Source: Eleftheria terrae (GTDB lineage Bacteria; Pseudomonadota; Gammaproteobacteria; Burkholderiales; Burkholderiaceae_C). From it: DNA of 64,000 bases. The DNA is taken from assembly GCF_030419005.1 (NCBI RefSeq), contig NZ_CP106951.1, positions 372,001 through 436,000 of the forward strand. The letters run 5' to 3'. This document shows, piece after piece, positions 27,395-37,187 of this stretch (position 1 is its first letter; every line of letters begins with the position of its first letter). The position numbers and the translations under genes are program-made. The notes beneath the pieces are model-generated. The model was not told the DNA's origin and searched no databases. It saw only the letters and a program-made list of their open reading frames with translations.

Positions 27395-29656
27395 ATGCAC
27401 CGATGTCCCGCGCCTGTCGTTCCCGGGGCCACCCGTGGGTGGCGCCGGCTGTTTTGCTGGGGAGGCGCCGCGCTGCTGGCGCTGGCGCTGGCGGGCTGCA
27501 ACAACAGCCCGCAGCCCGAAGGCGACGCCGCCGAGAACACCCTGTTCGCGGCTTTCGCCGAGCGCTCGCCGCGCTACCTGGACCCGACCGCCTCGTACTC
27601 CAACAACGAGGCGCACTACACCTTCTCCTTCTACGAGCCGCTCTACGCCTACCACTACCTGAAGCGGCCCTATGAGCTGGTGCCGCGGCTGGCGGAGTCG
27701 GTGGTGCAGCCGCACTACCTGGACAAGAACGGCCAGCCGCTGCCGCAGGACGCGCCGGGCGAGCAGGTGGCCGAGAGCGTCTATGACGTGAAGATCAAGC
27801 CGGGCTCCCGCTATGCGCCGCACCCGGCCTTCGCGACGGACGCCAAGGGACGCTACCTGTACCACAGCGTGACGCCTGAGCAATTGGGTGACAAGCGCAG
27901 CCCCTGGGATTTCGAACACCTGGGCACCCGCGAGGTGGTGGCCGAGGACCTGGTGTACGGCCTCAAGCGGCATGCCACCACCCGCATCAAGGCGCCGGTG
28001 TTCGGCGTGTTCTCGGAATACGTGATCGGGCTGAAGGAATACGGCGCCCTGATCCGCGAGGAAGACCGCAAGCTGCGCGCCGGTCAGGATGCCGCCAGCC
28101 GTGACCGGCCCTTCCTGGACTTCCGCAAGTACCCGCTGGCCGGCGTGCAGGCCATCGACAAGTACACCGTGCGCTACCGCCTGAAGGGCAAGTACCCGCA
28201 GTGGAAGTACTGGATGGCCATGCCCTTCCTGGCGCCCGTGCCGTGGGAGGCCGACGCCTTCTACGACCAGCCCGGCATGGCCGAGCGCGGCCTGTCGCTG
28301 AATGTCTGGCCGGTCGGCTCCGGTCCCTACATGCTGGCCGAATACGTGCAGGACCGCCGCCACGTGCTCAAGCGCAACCCCAACTACCGGCACGATCCCT
28401 ATCCCTGCGAAGGCATGCCGGGCGACAAGGAGGCCGGCCTGCTGGAGGACTGCGGCAAGCCCATGCCCTTCGTCGACAAGGTGGTGGTGACGATGGAGAA
28501 GGAGAACCTGCCGATCAAGTCGAAGTTCAGGCAGGGCTACTACGACCTGCCGGAGATCGAGAAGCCCGAGTACGGCGTCGAATTCGCGCTGGCCATGCAG
28601 GACTCGCCGGCGGTGCACGAGGAATACACCGCCAAGGGCTTCAAGGTGCCGCGCAACGTGGACCTGACGAACTGGTACGTCGGCTTCAACTGGCTCGACC
28701 CGGTGGTGGGCGCGGGCGACACGCCGGAGCGCGCGCAGCGCAACCGCAAGCTGCGCCAGGCGCTGTCCATCGCCATCGACTGGGAGGAGTACACCCGGGT
28801 GTTCCCCCGCAAGGGTGGCGAAGTGGCGATGGCGCCGGTGCCGGCCGGCATGTTCGGCTCGCGCCATGGCACCACGGCCGGCATCAACCCGGTGACCCAC
28901 CGCGTGGTCAACGGCCAGCCGGTGCGCCGCTCGCTCGACGAGGCGCGCCAGCTGCTGGCCGAGGCCGGCTACCCCAACGGCCGCGACGCCAAGACCGGCC
29001 AGCCGCTCGTGCTGCACTACGACTACCAGCGCGTGCCCACGCCCGACCTCAAGCCCGAGATCGACTGGATGGTGAAGCAGTTCGCCAAGCTGGGCGTGCA
29101 GCTGGAGGTGCGTGCCACCACCTACAACCAGTTCCAGGACAAGGTGAACAAGGGCGGCCACCAGGTCATCTGGTGGGGCTGGGTGGCCGACTACCCGGAT
29201 TCGGAGAACTTCCTCTTCCTGCTCTATGGGCCCAACGCCAAGTCCAAGTACGACGGCGAGAACGCCATCAACTACCTCAACCCCGAGTACGACAAGCGCT
29301 ACGCCCGCCTGCGGCTGATGGACGACGGCCCCGAGAAGCAGAAGCTGATCGACGAGATGGTGAGCATCCTGCAGCAGGACGCGCCCTGGGCCTTCGGCTT
29401 CTTCCCCTACACCTCGGGCGCCTACCAGTCGTGGGTGGACAACGCCAAGCCGGCGATGATGATCCGCGACCAGCTGCGCTATTTCCGCGTCGACCCGGCT
29501 GCGCGCGTTGCCCGCCAGCGCGAGTGGAACCAGCCGGTGTGGTGGCCCATGGGCCTGCTGGGGCTGGGGGTGCTCGCGCTCATCTGGCTCACCCGTTCCC
29601 GGGTCCGCGAGCGTGACCGGCTGACCGCCCGTGGCGAGATCCTGAAGGAGGCTTGA
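27395..29656 (+). CDS. Oligopeptide-type ABC transporter substrate-binding lipoprotein
   Basis: Extracytoplasmic receptor of an SBP_bac_5 (DppA/OppA) importer, 753 residues, much longer than the usual 500-600. ATG 27395 has GAGGAGG 6 bp upstream. The signal peptide ends in a lipobox (LALALAGC, Cys35). The family N-lobe follows (YLDPTASYSNNEAHYTFSFY), then YPLAGVQAIDKYTVRYRLKG and NWYVGFNWLDP. Near the C-terminus a second hydrophobic helix (MGLLGLGVLALIWL) precedes a basic tail (RSRVRERDR), so the protein may be tethered at both ends. The next genes are two permeases and a fused ATPase. Peptide ligands are inferred from family. Confidence 0.9.
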   Translation: MHRCPAPVVPGATRGWRRLFCWGGAALLALALAGCNNSPQPEGDAAENTLFAAFAERSPRYLDPTASYSNNEAHYTFSFYEPLYAYHYLKRPYELVPRLAESVVQPHYLDKNGQPLPQDAPGEQVAESVYDVKIKPGSRYAPHPAFATDAKGRYLYHSVTPEQLGDKRSPWDFEHLGTREVVAEDLVYGLKRHATTRIKAPVFGVFSEYVIGLKEYGALIREEDRKLRAGQDAASRDRPFLDFRKYPLAGVQAIDKYTVRYRLKGKYPQWKYWMAMPFLAPVPWEADAFYDQPGMAERGLSLNVWPVGSGPYMLAEYVQDRRHVLKRNPNYRHDPYPCEGMPGDKEAGLLEDCGKPMPFVDKVVVTMEKENLPIKSKFRQGYYDLPEIEKPEYGVEFALAMQDSPAVHEEYTAKGFKVPRNVDLTNWYVGFNWLDPVVGAGDTPERAQRNRKLRQALSIAIDWEEYTRVFPRKGGEVAMAPVPAGMFGSRHGTTAGINPVTHRVVNGQPVRRSLDEARQLLAEAGYPNGRDAKTGQPLVLHYDYQRVPTPDLKPEIDWMVKQFAKLGVQLEVRATTYNQFQDKVNKGGHQVIWWGWVADYPDSENFLFLLYGPNAKSKYDGENAINYLNPEYDKRYARLRLMDDGPEKQKLIDEMVSILQQDAPWAFGFFPYTSGAYQSWVDNAKPAMMIRDQLRYFRVDPAARVARQREWNQPVWWPMGLLGLGVLALIWLTRSRVRERDRLTARGEILKEA

Positions 29657-29658
29657 GC

Positions 29659-30642
29659 GTGTTGAACTACATCATTCGCCGCATTGGCTACGGGGTGCTG
29701 ATCCTGCTGGGGGTCAACCTGCTGACCTTCACGCTGTTCTTCACCGTCAACACACCGGACGACATGGCCCGCATCAACATCGGCGGCCAGCGCATCACGC
29801 AGGAGCAGATCCAGAAGTGGAAGATCGAACGCGGCTACGACAAGCCGCTGTACTGGAACGCCGAGCAGCCCGGCACCCGGCAGCTGACCGAGACCGTGTT
29901 CTGGGACCGCTCGGTGTCGCTGTTCTCGCTCGACTTTGGCCGCGCCGACAGCGAGAGTGCCGGTGACATCGGGCAGCAGGTGGCGCGCCGCATGGCGGTG
30001 AGCCTCCAGCTGGCGGTGCCGTTGTTCCTGCTGCAGGTGCTGGCCAGCACCGCCTTCTCGCTGCTGCTGGTGTTCTTCAGGCACAGCCGCATCGATTTCT
30101 GGGGCGTGGTGCTGTGCGTGCTGATGCTGTCCATCTCCAGCCTGTTCTACATCATCTTCGGCCAGTACCTGTTCTCCAAGGTGCTGCGGCTGGTGCCCAT
30201 CTCCGGCTATGCCGGCGGGCTGGATGCGGTGCGCTTCCTGATCCTGCCGGTGCTGCTGTCGCTGCTGTCGCGCCTGGGCACCGAGGCGCGGCTGTACCGG
30301 GCGATGTTCCTCGAAGAGGTGGGCAAGGACTATGTGCGCACCGCCCGCGCCAAGGGCCTGTCGGAGCAGGTGGTGCTGATGCGGCATGTGCTGCGCAATG
30401 CCCTGATTCCCATCGTCACCAGTGCCGGTTCCTACCTGCCCTATGTCTTCCTGGGCAGCCTGGTGTTCGAGAGCTTCTTCGGCATTCCCGGCCTGGGCGC
30501 CTATGTCATCGAGGCCATCGGCTCGCAGGACTTCGCCGTGGTGCGCACCATGGTCTTCCTGGGCTCGCTGCTGTACATCGCGACCTTCGTGCTGATCGAC
30601 ATCGCCTACACCTGGGTCGACCCCCGCGTGCGGCTGGCCTGA
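29659..30642 (+). CDS. Oligopeptide-type ABC permease (DppB/OppB-like)
   Basis: Membrane subunit, 327 residues from GTG 29659, which is 7 bp after AAGGAGG; an in-frame TTG at 29653 is less well placed. It begins YIIRRIGYGVLILLGVNLLTF, the normal DppB start, and has the coupling segment VRTARAKGLSEQVVLMRHVL with RNALIPIVTSAGSYL, and VFESFFGIPGLG near the end. It directly follows the binding-protein gene and precedes the larger partner permease by 19 bp. Confidence 0.93.
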   Translation: MLNYIIRRIGYGVLILLGVNLLTFTLFFTVNTPDDMARINIGGQRITQEQIQKWKIERGYDKPLYWNAEQPGTRQLTETVFWDRSVSLFSLDFGRADSESAGDIGQQVARRMAVSLQLAVPLFLLQVLASTAFSLLLVFFRHSRIDFWGVVLCVLMLSISSLFYIIFGQYLFSKVLRLVPISGYAGGLDAVRFLILPVLLSLLSRLGTEARLYRAMFLEEVGKDYVRTARAKGLSEQVVLMRHVLRNALIPIVTSAGSYLPYVFLGSLVFESFFGIPGLGAYVIEAIGSQDFAVVRTMVFLGSLLYIATFVLIDIAYTWVDPRVRLA

Positions 30643-30661
30643 GAGAAGAGGGGACACAACC

Positions 30662-32107
30662 ATGGGTTTCAAACTCGTCATGCTGTGGACCGACCTGGTC
30701 CTGTGGCTGCTGATGGCCGGCCTCGGCCTCTATGTCTGGCTGGCGCGCCGCAGCGCGCCGCTGCGGGGCAAGTGGAAGCATGTCTTCCGCGACGCTGCGT
30801 CGACGTGCTCCGCCGTGGTGCTGGGCACGTTCCTGCTGGTGGCGCTGGCCGACAGCCTGCATTTCCGGCGTGCCCTGCCGGCCACCACGCCGCAGGAGCA
30901 GCAGGCCTATGACCCGCGCGTGGAGTCGCTGCTCGATGTGCTGATGGCGCGGCAGATCGCGATGCGCGAGCCGTCGTATTCCCAACCGCTGGCGTATGCC
31001 GGCTTTGTGATGGAGTCCATCGACAACCAGGGCCGGCCGGAGCGCGGCTTCCCGCGCCTGCCACACGGCGGCGCCCACCTGAAGGACCCCGCCAGCGAAT
31101 GGGGCGCCGATGTGCTACAGCGCGGCGTCGGCGGCGCGGCGCTGGGGGCCGTGGCGGCCCTGCTGGTGGCGGCAGTGGGGGTGGCCTGGGGCGCACGCCG
31201 GCAGCGCCTGCCGTTCGCCACGATGGCTGGCCTGCTGTGGCGCGACCAGACCGAGCTGCCCTGGCGCGCCGCCGCCATCACGCTGCTGCTGATCGCCGTG
31301 CTGGCCGGCGCCTGTGCCGGCTGGAGTGGCTACTACCACGTGTTCGGCACCGACCGCACCGGCAACGACGTGCTGTACCAGTCGGTCAAGAGCGTGCGCA
31401 CCGCCTTCGTGATCGGCTCGCTGGCGACGGTGGCGACCTTGCCCTTCGCGATCGGGCTGGGTGTGGCGGCCGGCTACTTCAAGGGCTGGGTGGACGAGGT
31501 TATCCAGTACCTCTACACCACCTTGTCCTCGGTGCCCAATGTGCTGCTGATCGCGGCCTGCGTGCTGATGGTGCAGGTCTTCATCGACAAGAACCCGCAA
31601 CTCTTTCCGACCGGCGCCGAACGTTCGGACATCCGCATCCTGCTGTTGTGCGTGATCCTGGGCGTCACCGGCTGGGCCTCGCTGGCGCGGCTGCTGCGGG
31701 CCGAGACGCTGAAGCTGCGCGAGCTGGACTTCGTGCAGGCGGCCACGGCCTTCGGCGTCGGGCCGCTGCGCATCATGGCGCGCCACATCCTGCCGAACGT
31801 GATGCACCTGGTGCTGATCACCACCGTGCTGGAGTTTTCCTCGCTGATCCTCTACGAGGCAGTGCTGTCGTATGTGGGCGTGGGCGTGGAGCCGTCGATG
31901 AACAGCTTCGGCGGCATGATCAACCTGGCCCGCGACGAGCTGTCGCGCGAGCCGGCGGTGTGGTGGTCGGTCAGCGCGGCCTTCAGCTTCATGGTGACGC
32001 TGGTGCTGGCGGCCAACCTGTTTGCCGATGGCGTGCGCGAAGCCTTCGATCCGCGCGGCCGCGCCTTCCGAGCCCGGCTGGGCACCCGCAACCGGGCTGT
32101 CGTCTAG
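30662..32107 (+). CDS. Oligopeptide-type ABC permease (DppC-like) with long N-terminal extension
   Basis: Second membrane subunit, 481 residues, about 180 longer than ordinary DppC. The added N-terminal part carries two extra hydrophobic segments (LVLWLLMAGLGLYVWLA and VVLGTFLLVALA) and a soluble insert, then a third segment before the normal DppC core. The core has FGTDRTGNDVLYQSVKSVRT, LARLLRAETLKLRELDFVQA with ATAFGVGPLRIMARHILPN (coupling helix), and YVGVGVEPSMNSFGGMI. The C-terminus ends FADGVREAFDPR. Enlarged permease and enlarged receptor probably evolved together. Confidence 0.92.
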   Translation: MGFKLVMLWTDLVLWLLMAGLGLYVWLARRSAPLRGKWKHVFRDAASTCSAVVLGTFLLVALADSLHFRRALPATTPQEQQAYDPRVESLLDVLMARQIAMREPSYSQPLAYAGFVMESIDNQGRPERGFPRLPHGGAHLKDPASEWGADVLQRGVGGAALGAVAALLVAAVGVAWGARRQRLPFATMAGLLWRDQTELPWRAAAITLLLIAVLAGACAGWSGYYHVFGTDRTGNDVLYQSVKSVRTAFVIGSLATVATLPFAIGLGVAAGYFKGWVDEVIQYLYTTLSSVPNVLLIAACVLMVQVFIDKNPQLFPTGAERSDIRILLLCVILGVTGWASLARLLRAETLKLRELDFVQAATAFGVGPLRIMARHILPNVMHLVLITTVLEFSSLILYEAVLSYVGVGVEPSMNSFGGMINLARDELSREPAVWWSVSAAFSFMVTLVLAANLFADGVREAFDPRGRAFRARLGTRNRAVV

Positions 32108-32251
32108 TCCACCGGTCGGCTCGCCCCTCGCGTTGCGCAGGCTGTGCAGGCGCCCGGGCGGCGGGGAGCCGACGCGTTCCCATCATCGGTGGCGGCGTGC
32201 CTCGGGGCACATTGGAGCAACCCGGCATGCCGCCGCAGCAGGAGCAATGAG

Positions 32252-34177
32252 ATGTTGAACATTACCGACCTCACCGTCGAGCTGGACGCCGAGCAGGGCC
32301 TGGTGCGGGCCGTGGACGGCCTGCGGCTGAGCCTGTCGCGTGGCGAGACGTTTGCCCTGGTGGGCGAGTCCGGCTGCGGCAAGAGCATGACGGCCCTGGC
32401 CCTGATGCGGCTGCTGCCGGACAACGGCCGCGTGGCAGCAGGGCGCCTGGAGCTGGGCGGCGAAGAGCTGTTCGGCCTGCCGGAGTCGCGCATGCGCGCG
32501 GTGCGCGGTGGGCGCATCGCGATGATCTTCCAGGAGCCGTCGACCAGCCTGAACCCGGTCATGCGCATCGGCGACCAGATCATCGAGTCCATCGAGACGC
32601 ACACTTCGCTGCGTGGCGCGGCGGCGCGCCAGAAGGCCATCGACTGGCTCAAGCGGGTCGGCCTGCCGGAGCCCGAGCGGCGCATTGACGAGTACCCCTT
32701 CCGCCTCAGCGGCGGTCAGAAACAGCGGGTGATGATCGCCATCGCCCTGGCCGGCGAGCCCGACTTCATCGTGGCCGACGAGCCCACCACGGCGCTGGAC
32801 GTGACCATCCAGGCGCAAATCCTGGAACTGCTGAAGCAACTGCAGCGCGAGCGCTCGCTGGGCCTGCTGCTGATCACGCACGACCTGGGCGTGGTGTCGG
32901 GCATGGCGCACCGGGTGGCCCTGATGTATGCCGGCCAGGTGGTGGAGGTGGCACCGGCGGCGGAGTTCTTCGCGGCCCCCAAGCATCCCTATGCACGCCT
33001 GCTGCTGAGCGCCTTGCCGGATGCCGCCAAGCGGGGCCAGCCGTTGGCCGCTATTCGCGGCACGGTGCCGCCCTTGTGGATGGAGTTCCAGGGCTGTCGC
33101 TTCGAGCCCCGCTGCCATCGCGCCATGCCGACCTGCCGCACGGTGCAGCCGCCGATGGAGCAACCGTCGGCGGGGCATGCAGTGCGCTGCCTGCTGTACT
33201 CGCCCGGCCTGGCGAGCGAAGCGCCGGGCGGGCTGCCGGCCGTGGCGGCATCGCAGCCGCTGTCGGCGGTGCCTCTGGCGGTGCCCGTGGCGGCAGCCGC
33301 GGCTGAAGCTGACCCGGCCCGCAGCGGCGCACCGCGCGAGCCCGGCGCGCCGCTGCTGCAGATCGAGCACCTCAGCGTGCTCTTCCCGATCCGCCGAGGC
33401 CTGCTGCAGCGCGTGCAGGGCCACATGGCCGCGGTGCAGGACCTGTCGCTCGACATCCGCCAGGGCGAGACGGTGGCCTTGGTCGGCGAGTCCGGCTGCG
33501 GCAAGACCACCACCGGCAAGGCGGTGGTGCAGTTGCTGCGCGGCAAGGCCGAGATCCAGGGCCGCGCCTTGCTGCACGGCCAGGACCTGTTCACGCTCGA
33601 TGGTGCCGCCTTGCGGGCGGCGCGCCGGCAGGTGCAGATCATCTTCCAGGATCCCTTCGCCTCGCTGAACCCGCGCATGCGGGTGTTCGAGATCCTCGAA
33701 GAAGGCCTGCTGTCGCTGCGCCCGGAGTGGGACGCGGCAGCGCGCCGGGCCCAGGTCGAGAAGCTGGTGAACCAGGTCGGCCTGCGGCCGGACGCGCTGG
33801 AGCGTTACCCGCACGAGTTTTCCGGCGGGCAACGACAGCGCCTGGCCATCGCACGGGCCCTGGCGGTGGAGCCACAGCTGATCGTCTGCGACGAGCCGAC
33901 CTCGGCGCTGGACGTGTCGGTGCAGGCGCAGATCCTCAACCTGCTGCGCGAGCTGCAGCAGGCGCTTGGCGTGTCTTATCTCTTCATCACCCACAACATT
34001 GGCGCGGTGGAGTACGTCGCGCACCGGGTGGCGGTGATGCAGGCCGGGCGCATCGTCGAAAGCGGCAGTGCGGACGAGGTGCTGGATCGACCCCAGCATC
34101 CCTATACCCGCACGCTGCTGGCCGCTGTGCCACGGGTGCAAGGCCAGGAGCCGGCGGTGCGCAAGGCGGTGGCCTGA
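32252..34177 (+). CDS. Oligopeptide-type ABC transporter ATPase, fused DppD-DppF
   Basis: A single 641-residue polypeptide with both ATPases of a peptide importer. Domain 1: Walker [11 protein letters not shown], signature [14 protein letters not shown], Walker [12 protein letters not shown] and the oligopeptide C-terminal motif with C-rich RCHRAMPTC. Domain 2: [28 protein letters not shown] and [13 protein letters not shown]. An Ala/Pro-rich linker (about residues 320-360) joins them. ATG 32252 follows AGGAGCAATGAG. It is separated from the permease by 144 bp. The fusion removes the need for separate DppD and DppF genes. Confidence 0.93.
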   Translation: MLNITDLTVELDAEQGLVRAVDGLRLSLSRGETFALVGESGCGKSMTALALMRLLPDNGRVAAGRLELGGEELFGLPESRMRAVRGGRIAMIFQEPSTSLNPVMRIGDQIIESIETHTSLRGAAARQKAIDWLKRVGLPEPERRIDEYPFRLSGGQKQRVMIAIALAGEPDFIVADEPTTALDVTIQAQILELLKQLQRERSLGLLLITHDLGVVSGMAHRVALMYAGQVVEVAPAAEFFAAPKHPYARLLLSALPDAAKRGQPLAAIRGTVPPLWMEFQGCRFEPRCHRAMPTCRTVQPPMEQPSAGHAVRCLLYSPGLASEAPGGLPAVAASQPLSAVPLAVPVAAAAAEADPARSGAPREPGAPLLQIEHLSVLFPIRRGLLQRVQGHMAAVQDLSLDIRQGETVALVGESGCGKTTTGKAVVQLLRGKAEIQGRALLHGQDLFTLDGAALRAARRQVQIIFQDPFASLNPRMRVFEILEEGLLSLRPEWDAAARRAQVEKLVNQVGLRPDALERYPHEFSGGQRQRLAIARALAVEPQLIVCDEPTSALDVSVQAQILNLLRELQQALGVSYLFITHNIGAVEYVAHRVAVMQAGRIVESGSADEVLDRPQHPYTRTLLAAVPRVQGQEPAVRKAVA

Positions 34178-35119
34178 GCACAGGGGCCGGCTGGGTGGCA
34201 TGGTGGCAGCGAGGCAGGCACCGACGCGCCTGTGGTGCCGCTGTTGCTGCCACGCCGTGTAATCGACATGGCGACCGGTGGCATGCACGATCGCAGCCGC
34301 CTGCCGTCGCAGGATGCGGCCATAGCGCCAGCGCCAGCGCGGTGCTGGCCGCCCGGCCACCGCCGCACCTGCAGCTGCCCGGGGGCACCCGGCAGCATGG
34401 ACGCCGCCTTTCGCTTCACCGCCGGAGCGGGCGGTGCCGCTTCTTCGCCAGCGATGGGTCATAGGGGTGGGGAGCGGCTCGAAAAAGCCAAACGCTGAAC
34501 ACTGAGCGGCGAGCACCATGTGCCGTGTGCCGTGTGCCGTGTGCCGTGTGCCATGTGCCATGTGCCATGTGCCATGGGCTACGGGCTACGGGCTACGGGC
34601 TACGGGCTATGGGTTATGGGTTATGGGTTATGGGTTATGGGTTATGGGTTATGGGTTATGGGTTATGGGCTATGGGCTATGGGCTATGGGCTATGGGCTA
34701 TGGGCTATGGGCTATGGGCTATGCGTCATGCGCCAGGCGTCATGCGCCAGGCGCCAGGCGCCTAGCCACTGCGCCATGGCACCCGCTAGCCCCGTGATCG
34801 ATGTCATCGCGTCGCCGGCTGCGCAGTCACTGCATGCACGCCGAGCGCGTCATGAACCACGCTGCAGTTCGTCTTGCGACCGGCATCGGCCACATCGACC
34901 TGCGGCCGGCCTTCGTTTCATTGCCGCCAGGACTCGGCGCGGCCACCAAACACAGTCCCCAGTGCGCCGCGGTGTGCAGTGGTTAATCGGCAACCGGTGG
35001 TCCTGCGCCCCCCTCCGAAATGCGGGACTGCAGGGCCGCAATGGCACGCGCAACATGCCCCATTGCCGCTCCTCCTCATGGGCGGCAAACCGGCAACCAT
35101 CTCACCAGGGGGCTTTCCT
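34178..35119. other. 942-bp gene-free region holding a 7-bp repeat array
   Basis: Between the importer ATPase and the subtilase gene I see no credible gene. All three plus-strand frames are open through the repeat array (34521-34765), because a 7-bp unit cycles through the frames; this explains the apparent short proteins there. The first 340 bp are unstructured GC-rich DNA. The 350 bp after the array must hold the subtilase promoter, but no clear -35/-10 pair stands out. CAGGGGG at 35106-35112 is a usable ribosome-binding site for the ATG at 35120. Confidence 0.7.
34521..34765. repeat. Heptanucleotide tandem array, about 35 units, G-quadruplex-like
   Basis: Unit-by-unit reading gives TGCCGTG x4, TGCCATG x4, GGCTACG x4, GGCTATG x1, GGTTATG x8, GGCTATG x8 (34521-34723), then six decayed units built on CGTCATG, CGCCAGG and CGCCTAG up to 34765. 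Neighbouring blocks differ by one to a few bases. From 34576 to 34718 the plus strand has 21 GGG tracts each spaced by exactly 4 bases (CTAC, CTAT or TTAT), a canonical G-quadruplex pattern resembling telomeric DNA. The blocks of 4, 4, 4, 8 and 8 suggest growth by block duplication. Confidence 0.95.
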
Positions 35120-36769
35120 ATGACATCGTTCAGATTGCGTCGCAGTTGGGTGGCAGCGCTTCTCGTGTCGATCGGCGGGGGCGCGGTCGCGTCCTTCGAC
35201 AGCGTGGCGGACCAGCCGGCCGCGACGGTGCAGCCGCATGCCTTCTTGCGCAGCGCCGAGCCCATCCGCGGCGAATACATCGTGCTGCTGAAGCCGGCCG
35301 CGGCCTCCGCCGCGTCCGCCGTGGCCATGCCGCAGGCGGTCGAGGCCGCCAGCGCCAGCCTGGCGCGCAAGCACGGCGCGGTGGTCAAGCAGGTCTACAA
35401 ACACAGCCTGCGCGGCTTCTTCATCCAGGCCACCGAGGCCCAGGCACGCCAGCTCGCTGCCGAGCCGGACGTGGCCTTCGTGAGCGAGAACGGAGTCGTG
35501 CGGGCCAACGGGACCCAGCCGAACCCGCCCTGGGGGCTGGACCGCATCGACCAGCGCCGCCTGCCGTTCGACAACGGCTACACCTACGCGCAGACCGGTG
35601 CCGGGGTGCATGCGTATGTCGTCGATACCGGTATCCGGGTGACGCACACCGAATTCGGCGGCCGGGCCACTGCGGACTTCTCCTCGATCAACGACGGGCG
35701 AGGTGCGGTCGATTGCAACGGCCATGGCACCCATGTGGCCGGCACCATCGGCGGCAGCACCTATGGCGTCGCCAAGGCGGTGCGACTGCATGCGGTGCGC
35801 GTGCTGGACTGCTCCGGCACTGGCAGCTGGGCCGGCGTGATCGCCGGCATCGACTGGGTGGCCGCGCATGCGACGCGGCCTGCGGTCCTCAACATGAGCC
35901 TGGGCGGTGGCGGCAATGAAGCGGTCGATGCCGCGGTGGCTGCGGCGGTCAATGCCGGCATCGTGGTGGTGGTCGCAGCCGGCAACGACTATGGCGGCAA
36001 TGCCTGCGACACCTCCCCGGCACGCGCCTTCACCGCGCTCACCGTGTCTGCGACCGACCGCAGCGACAAGCGGGCCGACTTCGCCAACATCGGCACTTGC
36101 GTGGACCTGTTCGCGCCAGGCGTGGACGTGCTCTCGGCCTGGACCGGAAGCGACTCGGCCACGAAGTCGATCAGCGGCACCTCGATGGCTTCGCCCCATG
36201 TCGCGGGGGTGGTGGCCACCTACCTCGAGAGCCATCCGTCGGCCAGCGTCGCCGAGGTGACCAACGCGGTGCTGTCGCAGAACACCGCCGGCCTGGTGGC
36301 GGATGCGGGGCAGGGCAGCCCGAATCATCTTGCCAGCACCCTCGCGACACGGGTGAGTGCCTTCTACCGCTACCTCCAGCCCGGCAACGGCGCGCACTTC
36401 TACACCACCAACTGGCAGGAGCTCAACGCAGGCATCAACGGCTGGGTGTATGAGGGCATCTCCGGCTACCTAGCGCCCACCGAGACCGCCGACAGCCAGC
36501 CGCTTCACCGCTACTACCACGCGGGCAACGGCGACCACTTCTACACCACCAACTGGGGGGAGCTGGGGGCCGGGGGCAACGGCTGGACCTATGAAGGCGT
36601 CACCGGCTACTGCCCACGGACGGCCGATGCCGGCACGCAGAGCCTGCACCGCTACTACAACCCGTCCGCCGGGCAGCACTTCTACACGGTGAACTGGGAC
36701 GAGCTGGGAGGTGGCGGCAGCAGCTGGACCTATGAAGGCGTGGCCTGCCTTACCTACACCGCGCCCTGA
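35120..36769 (+). CDS. Secreted subtilisin-like serine protease (S8) with three DUF5648 repeats
   Basis: Exported endopeptidase, 549 residues from ATG 35120. Order: signal peptide ([20 protein letters not shown]), inhibitor-I9 propeptide (GEYIVLLKP, then [20 protein letters not shown]), and a proteinase-K-type S8 domain with complete triad Asp169 ([16 protein letters not shown]), His202 ([14 protein letters not shown]) and Ser355 ([14 protein letters not shown]). The oxyanion Asn lies in [11 protein letters not shown]. From about residue 413 three repeats follow of the form RYxxPGNGxHFYTTNWxEL...GWxYEG, matching DUF5648, thought to be a surface or substrate-binding repeat. The gene lies between two different simple tandem arrays. 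Confidence 0.93.
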   Translation: MTSFRLRRSWVAALLVSIGGGAVASFDSVADQPAATVQPHAFLRSAEPIRGEYIVLLKPAAASAASAVAMPQAVEAASASLARKHGAVVKQVYKHSLRGFFIQATEAQARQLAAEPDVAFVSENGVVRANGTQPNPPWGLDRIDQRRLPFDNGYTYAQTGAGVHAYVVDTGIRVTHTEFGGRATADFSSINDGRGAVDCNGHGTHVAGTIGGSTYGVAKAVRLHAVRVLDCSGTGSWAGVIAGIDWVAAHATRPAVLNMSLGGGGNEAVDAAVAAAVNAGIVVVVAAGNDYGGNACDTSPARAFTALTVSATDRSDKRADFANIGTCVDLFAPGVDVLSAWTGSDSATKSISGTSMASPHVAGVVATYLESHPSASVAEVTNAVLSQNTAGLVADAGQGSPNHLASTLATRVSAFYRYLQPGNGAHFYTTNWQELNAGINGWVYEGISGYLAPTETADSQPLHRYYHAGNGDHFYTTNWGELGAGGNGWTYEGVTGYCPRTADAGTQSLHRYYNPSAGQHFYTVNWDELGGGGSSWTYEGVACLTYTAP

Positions 36770-36829
36770 GTCGGCGCCGGGGCCGGCAGGTCCCGGAGCC
36801 AGCAGCCTGCGCCGGTCCAGGCGCAGCCT

Positions 36830-36933
36830 GCTGGTGCCGGTGGCTGGTGCAGGCTGCTGGTGCCGGTGGCTGGTGCCGGTGGCTGGTGCCGGTGGCTGGT
36901 GCCGGTGGCTGGCTCCGGTGGCTGGTGCCGGTG
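36830..36933. repeat. 13-bp tandem array, 8 units
   Basis: Eight head-to-tail copies of GCTGGTGCCGGTG begin 61 bp after the subtilase stop. Units 1 and 3 start with a variant junction, unit 2 contains GCAGG, and unit 7 has CTCCGG; the rest are identical. As 13 is not a multiple of 3, all three frames stay open and give spurious Trp/Val/Ala/Gly-rich products. No gene is supported in 36770-37187 apart from this array. Confidence 0.93.
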
Positions 36934-37187
36934 GCTGAGGGCCGTGCCCGACGCCCGTGGCCGCTGCACGTGGCTGACGCGCGTGACCGGTGCAGGCGGC
37001 TGATGTGCACGAAGGGTGTGGGTGGCCGGTGGAGGGGTGACGCGCGAGGGCGGCGCTGGGGCGTCATGAGAGCGGCACCGGGCGCTGTGGGAGGCTGAAC
37101 CGCTCACGGGCACGAGCGTCCGTGCCGCCCTTGCGCAAGAATGGGTGGCCCCGGCCGTCGCTGCCGGGCCTTCACGCAGGAGCCTTC

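Noticed and set aside
34518..35123. Apparent repeat protein (MGYGLWV repeats) encoded by the 7-bp array
   Set aside because: All three plus frames are open because the unit is 7 bp; no ribosome-binding site, no conserved continuation, and composition is purely repeat-driven.
34521..36933. CRISPR array
   Set aside because: Units of 7 and 13 bp are contiguous without unique spacers and there are no cas genes.
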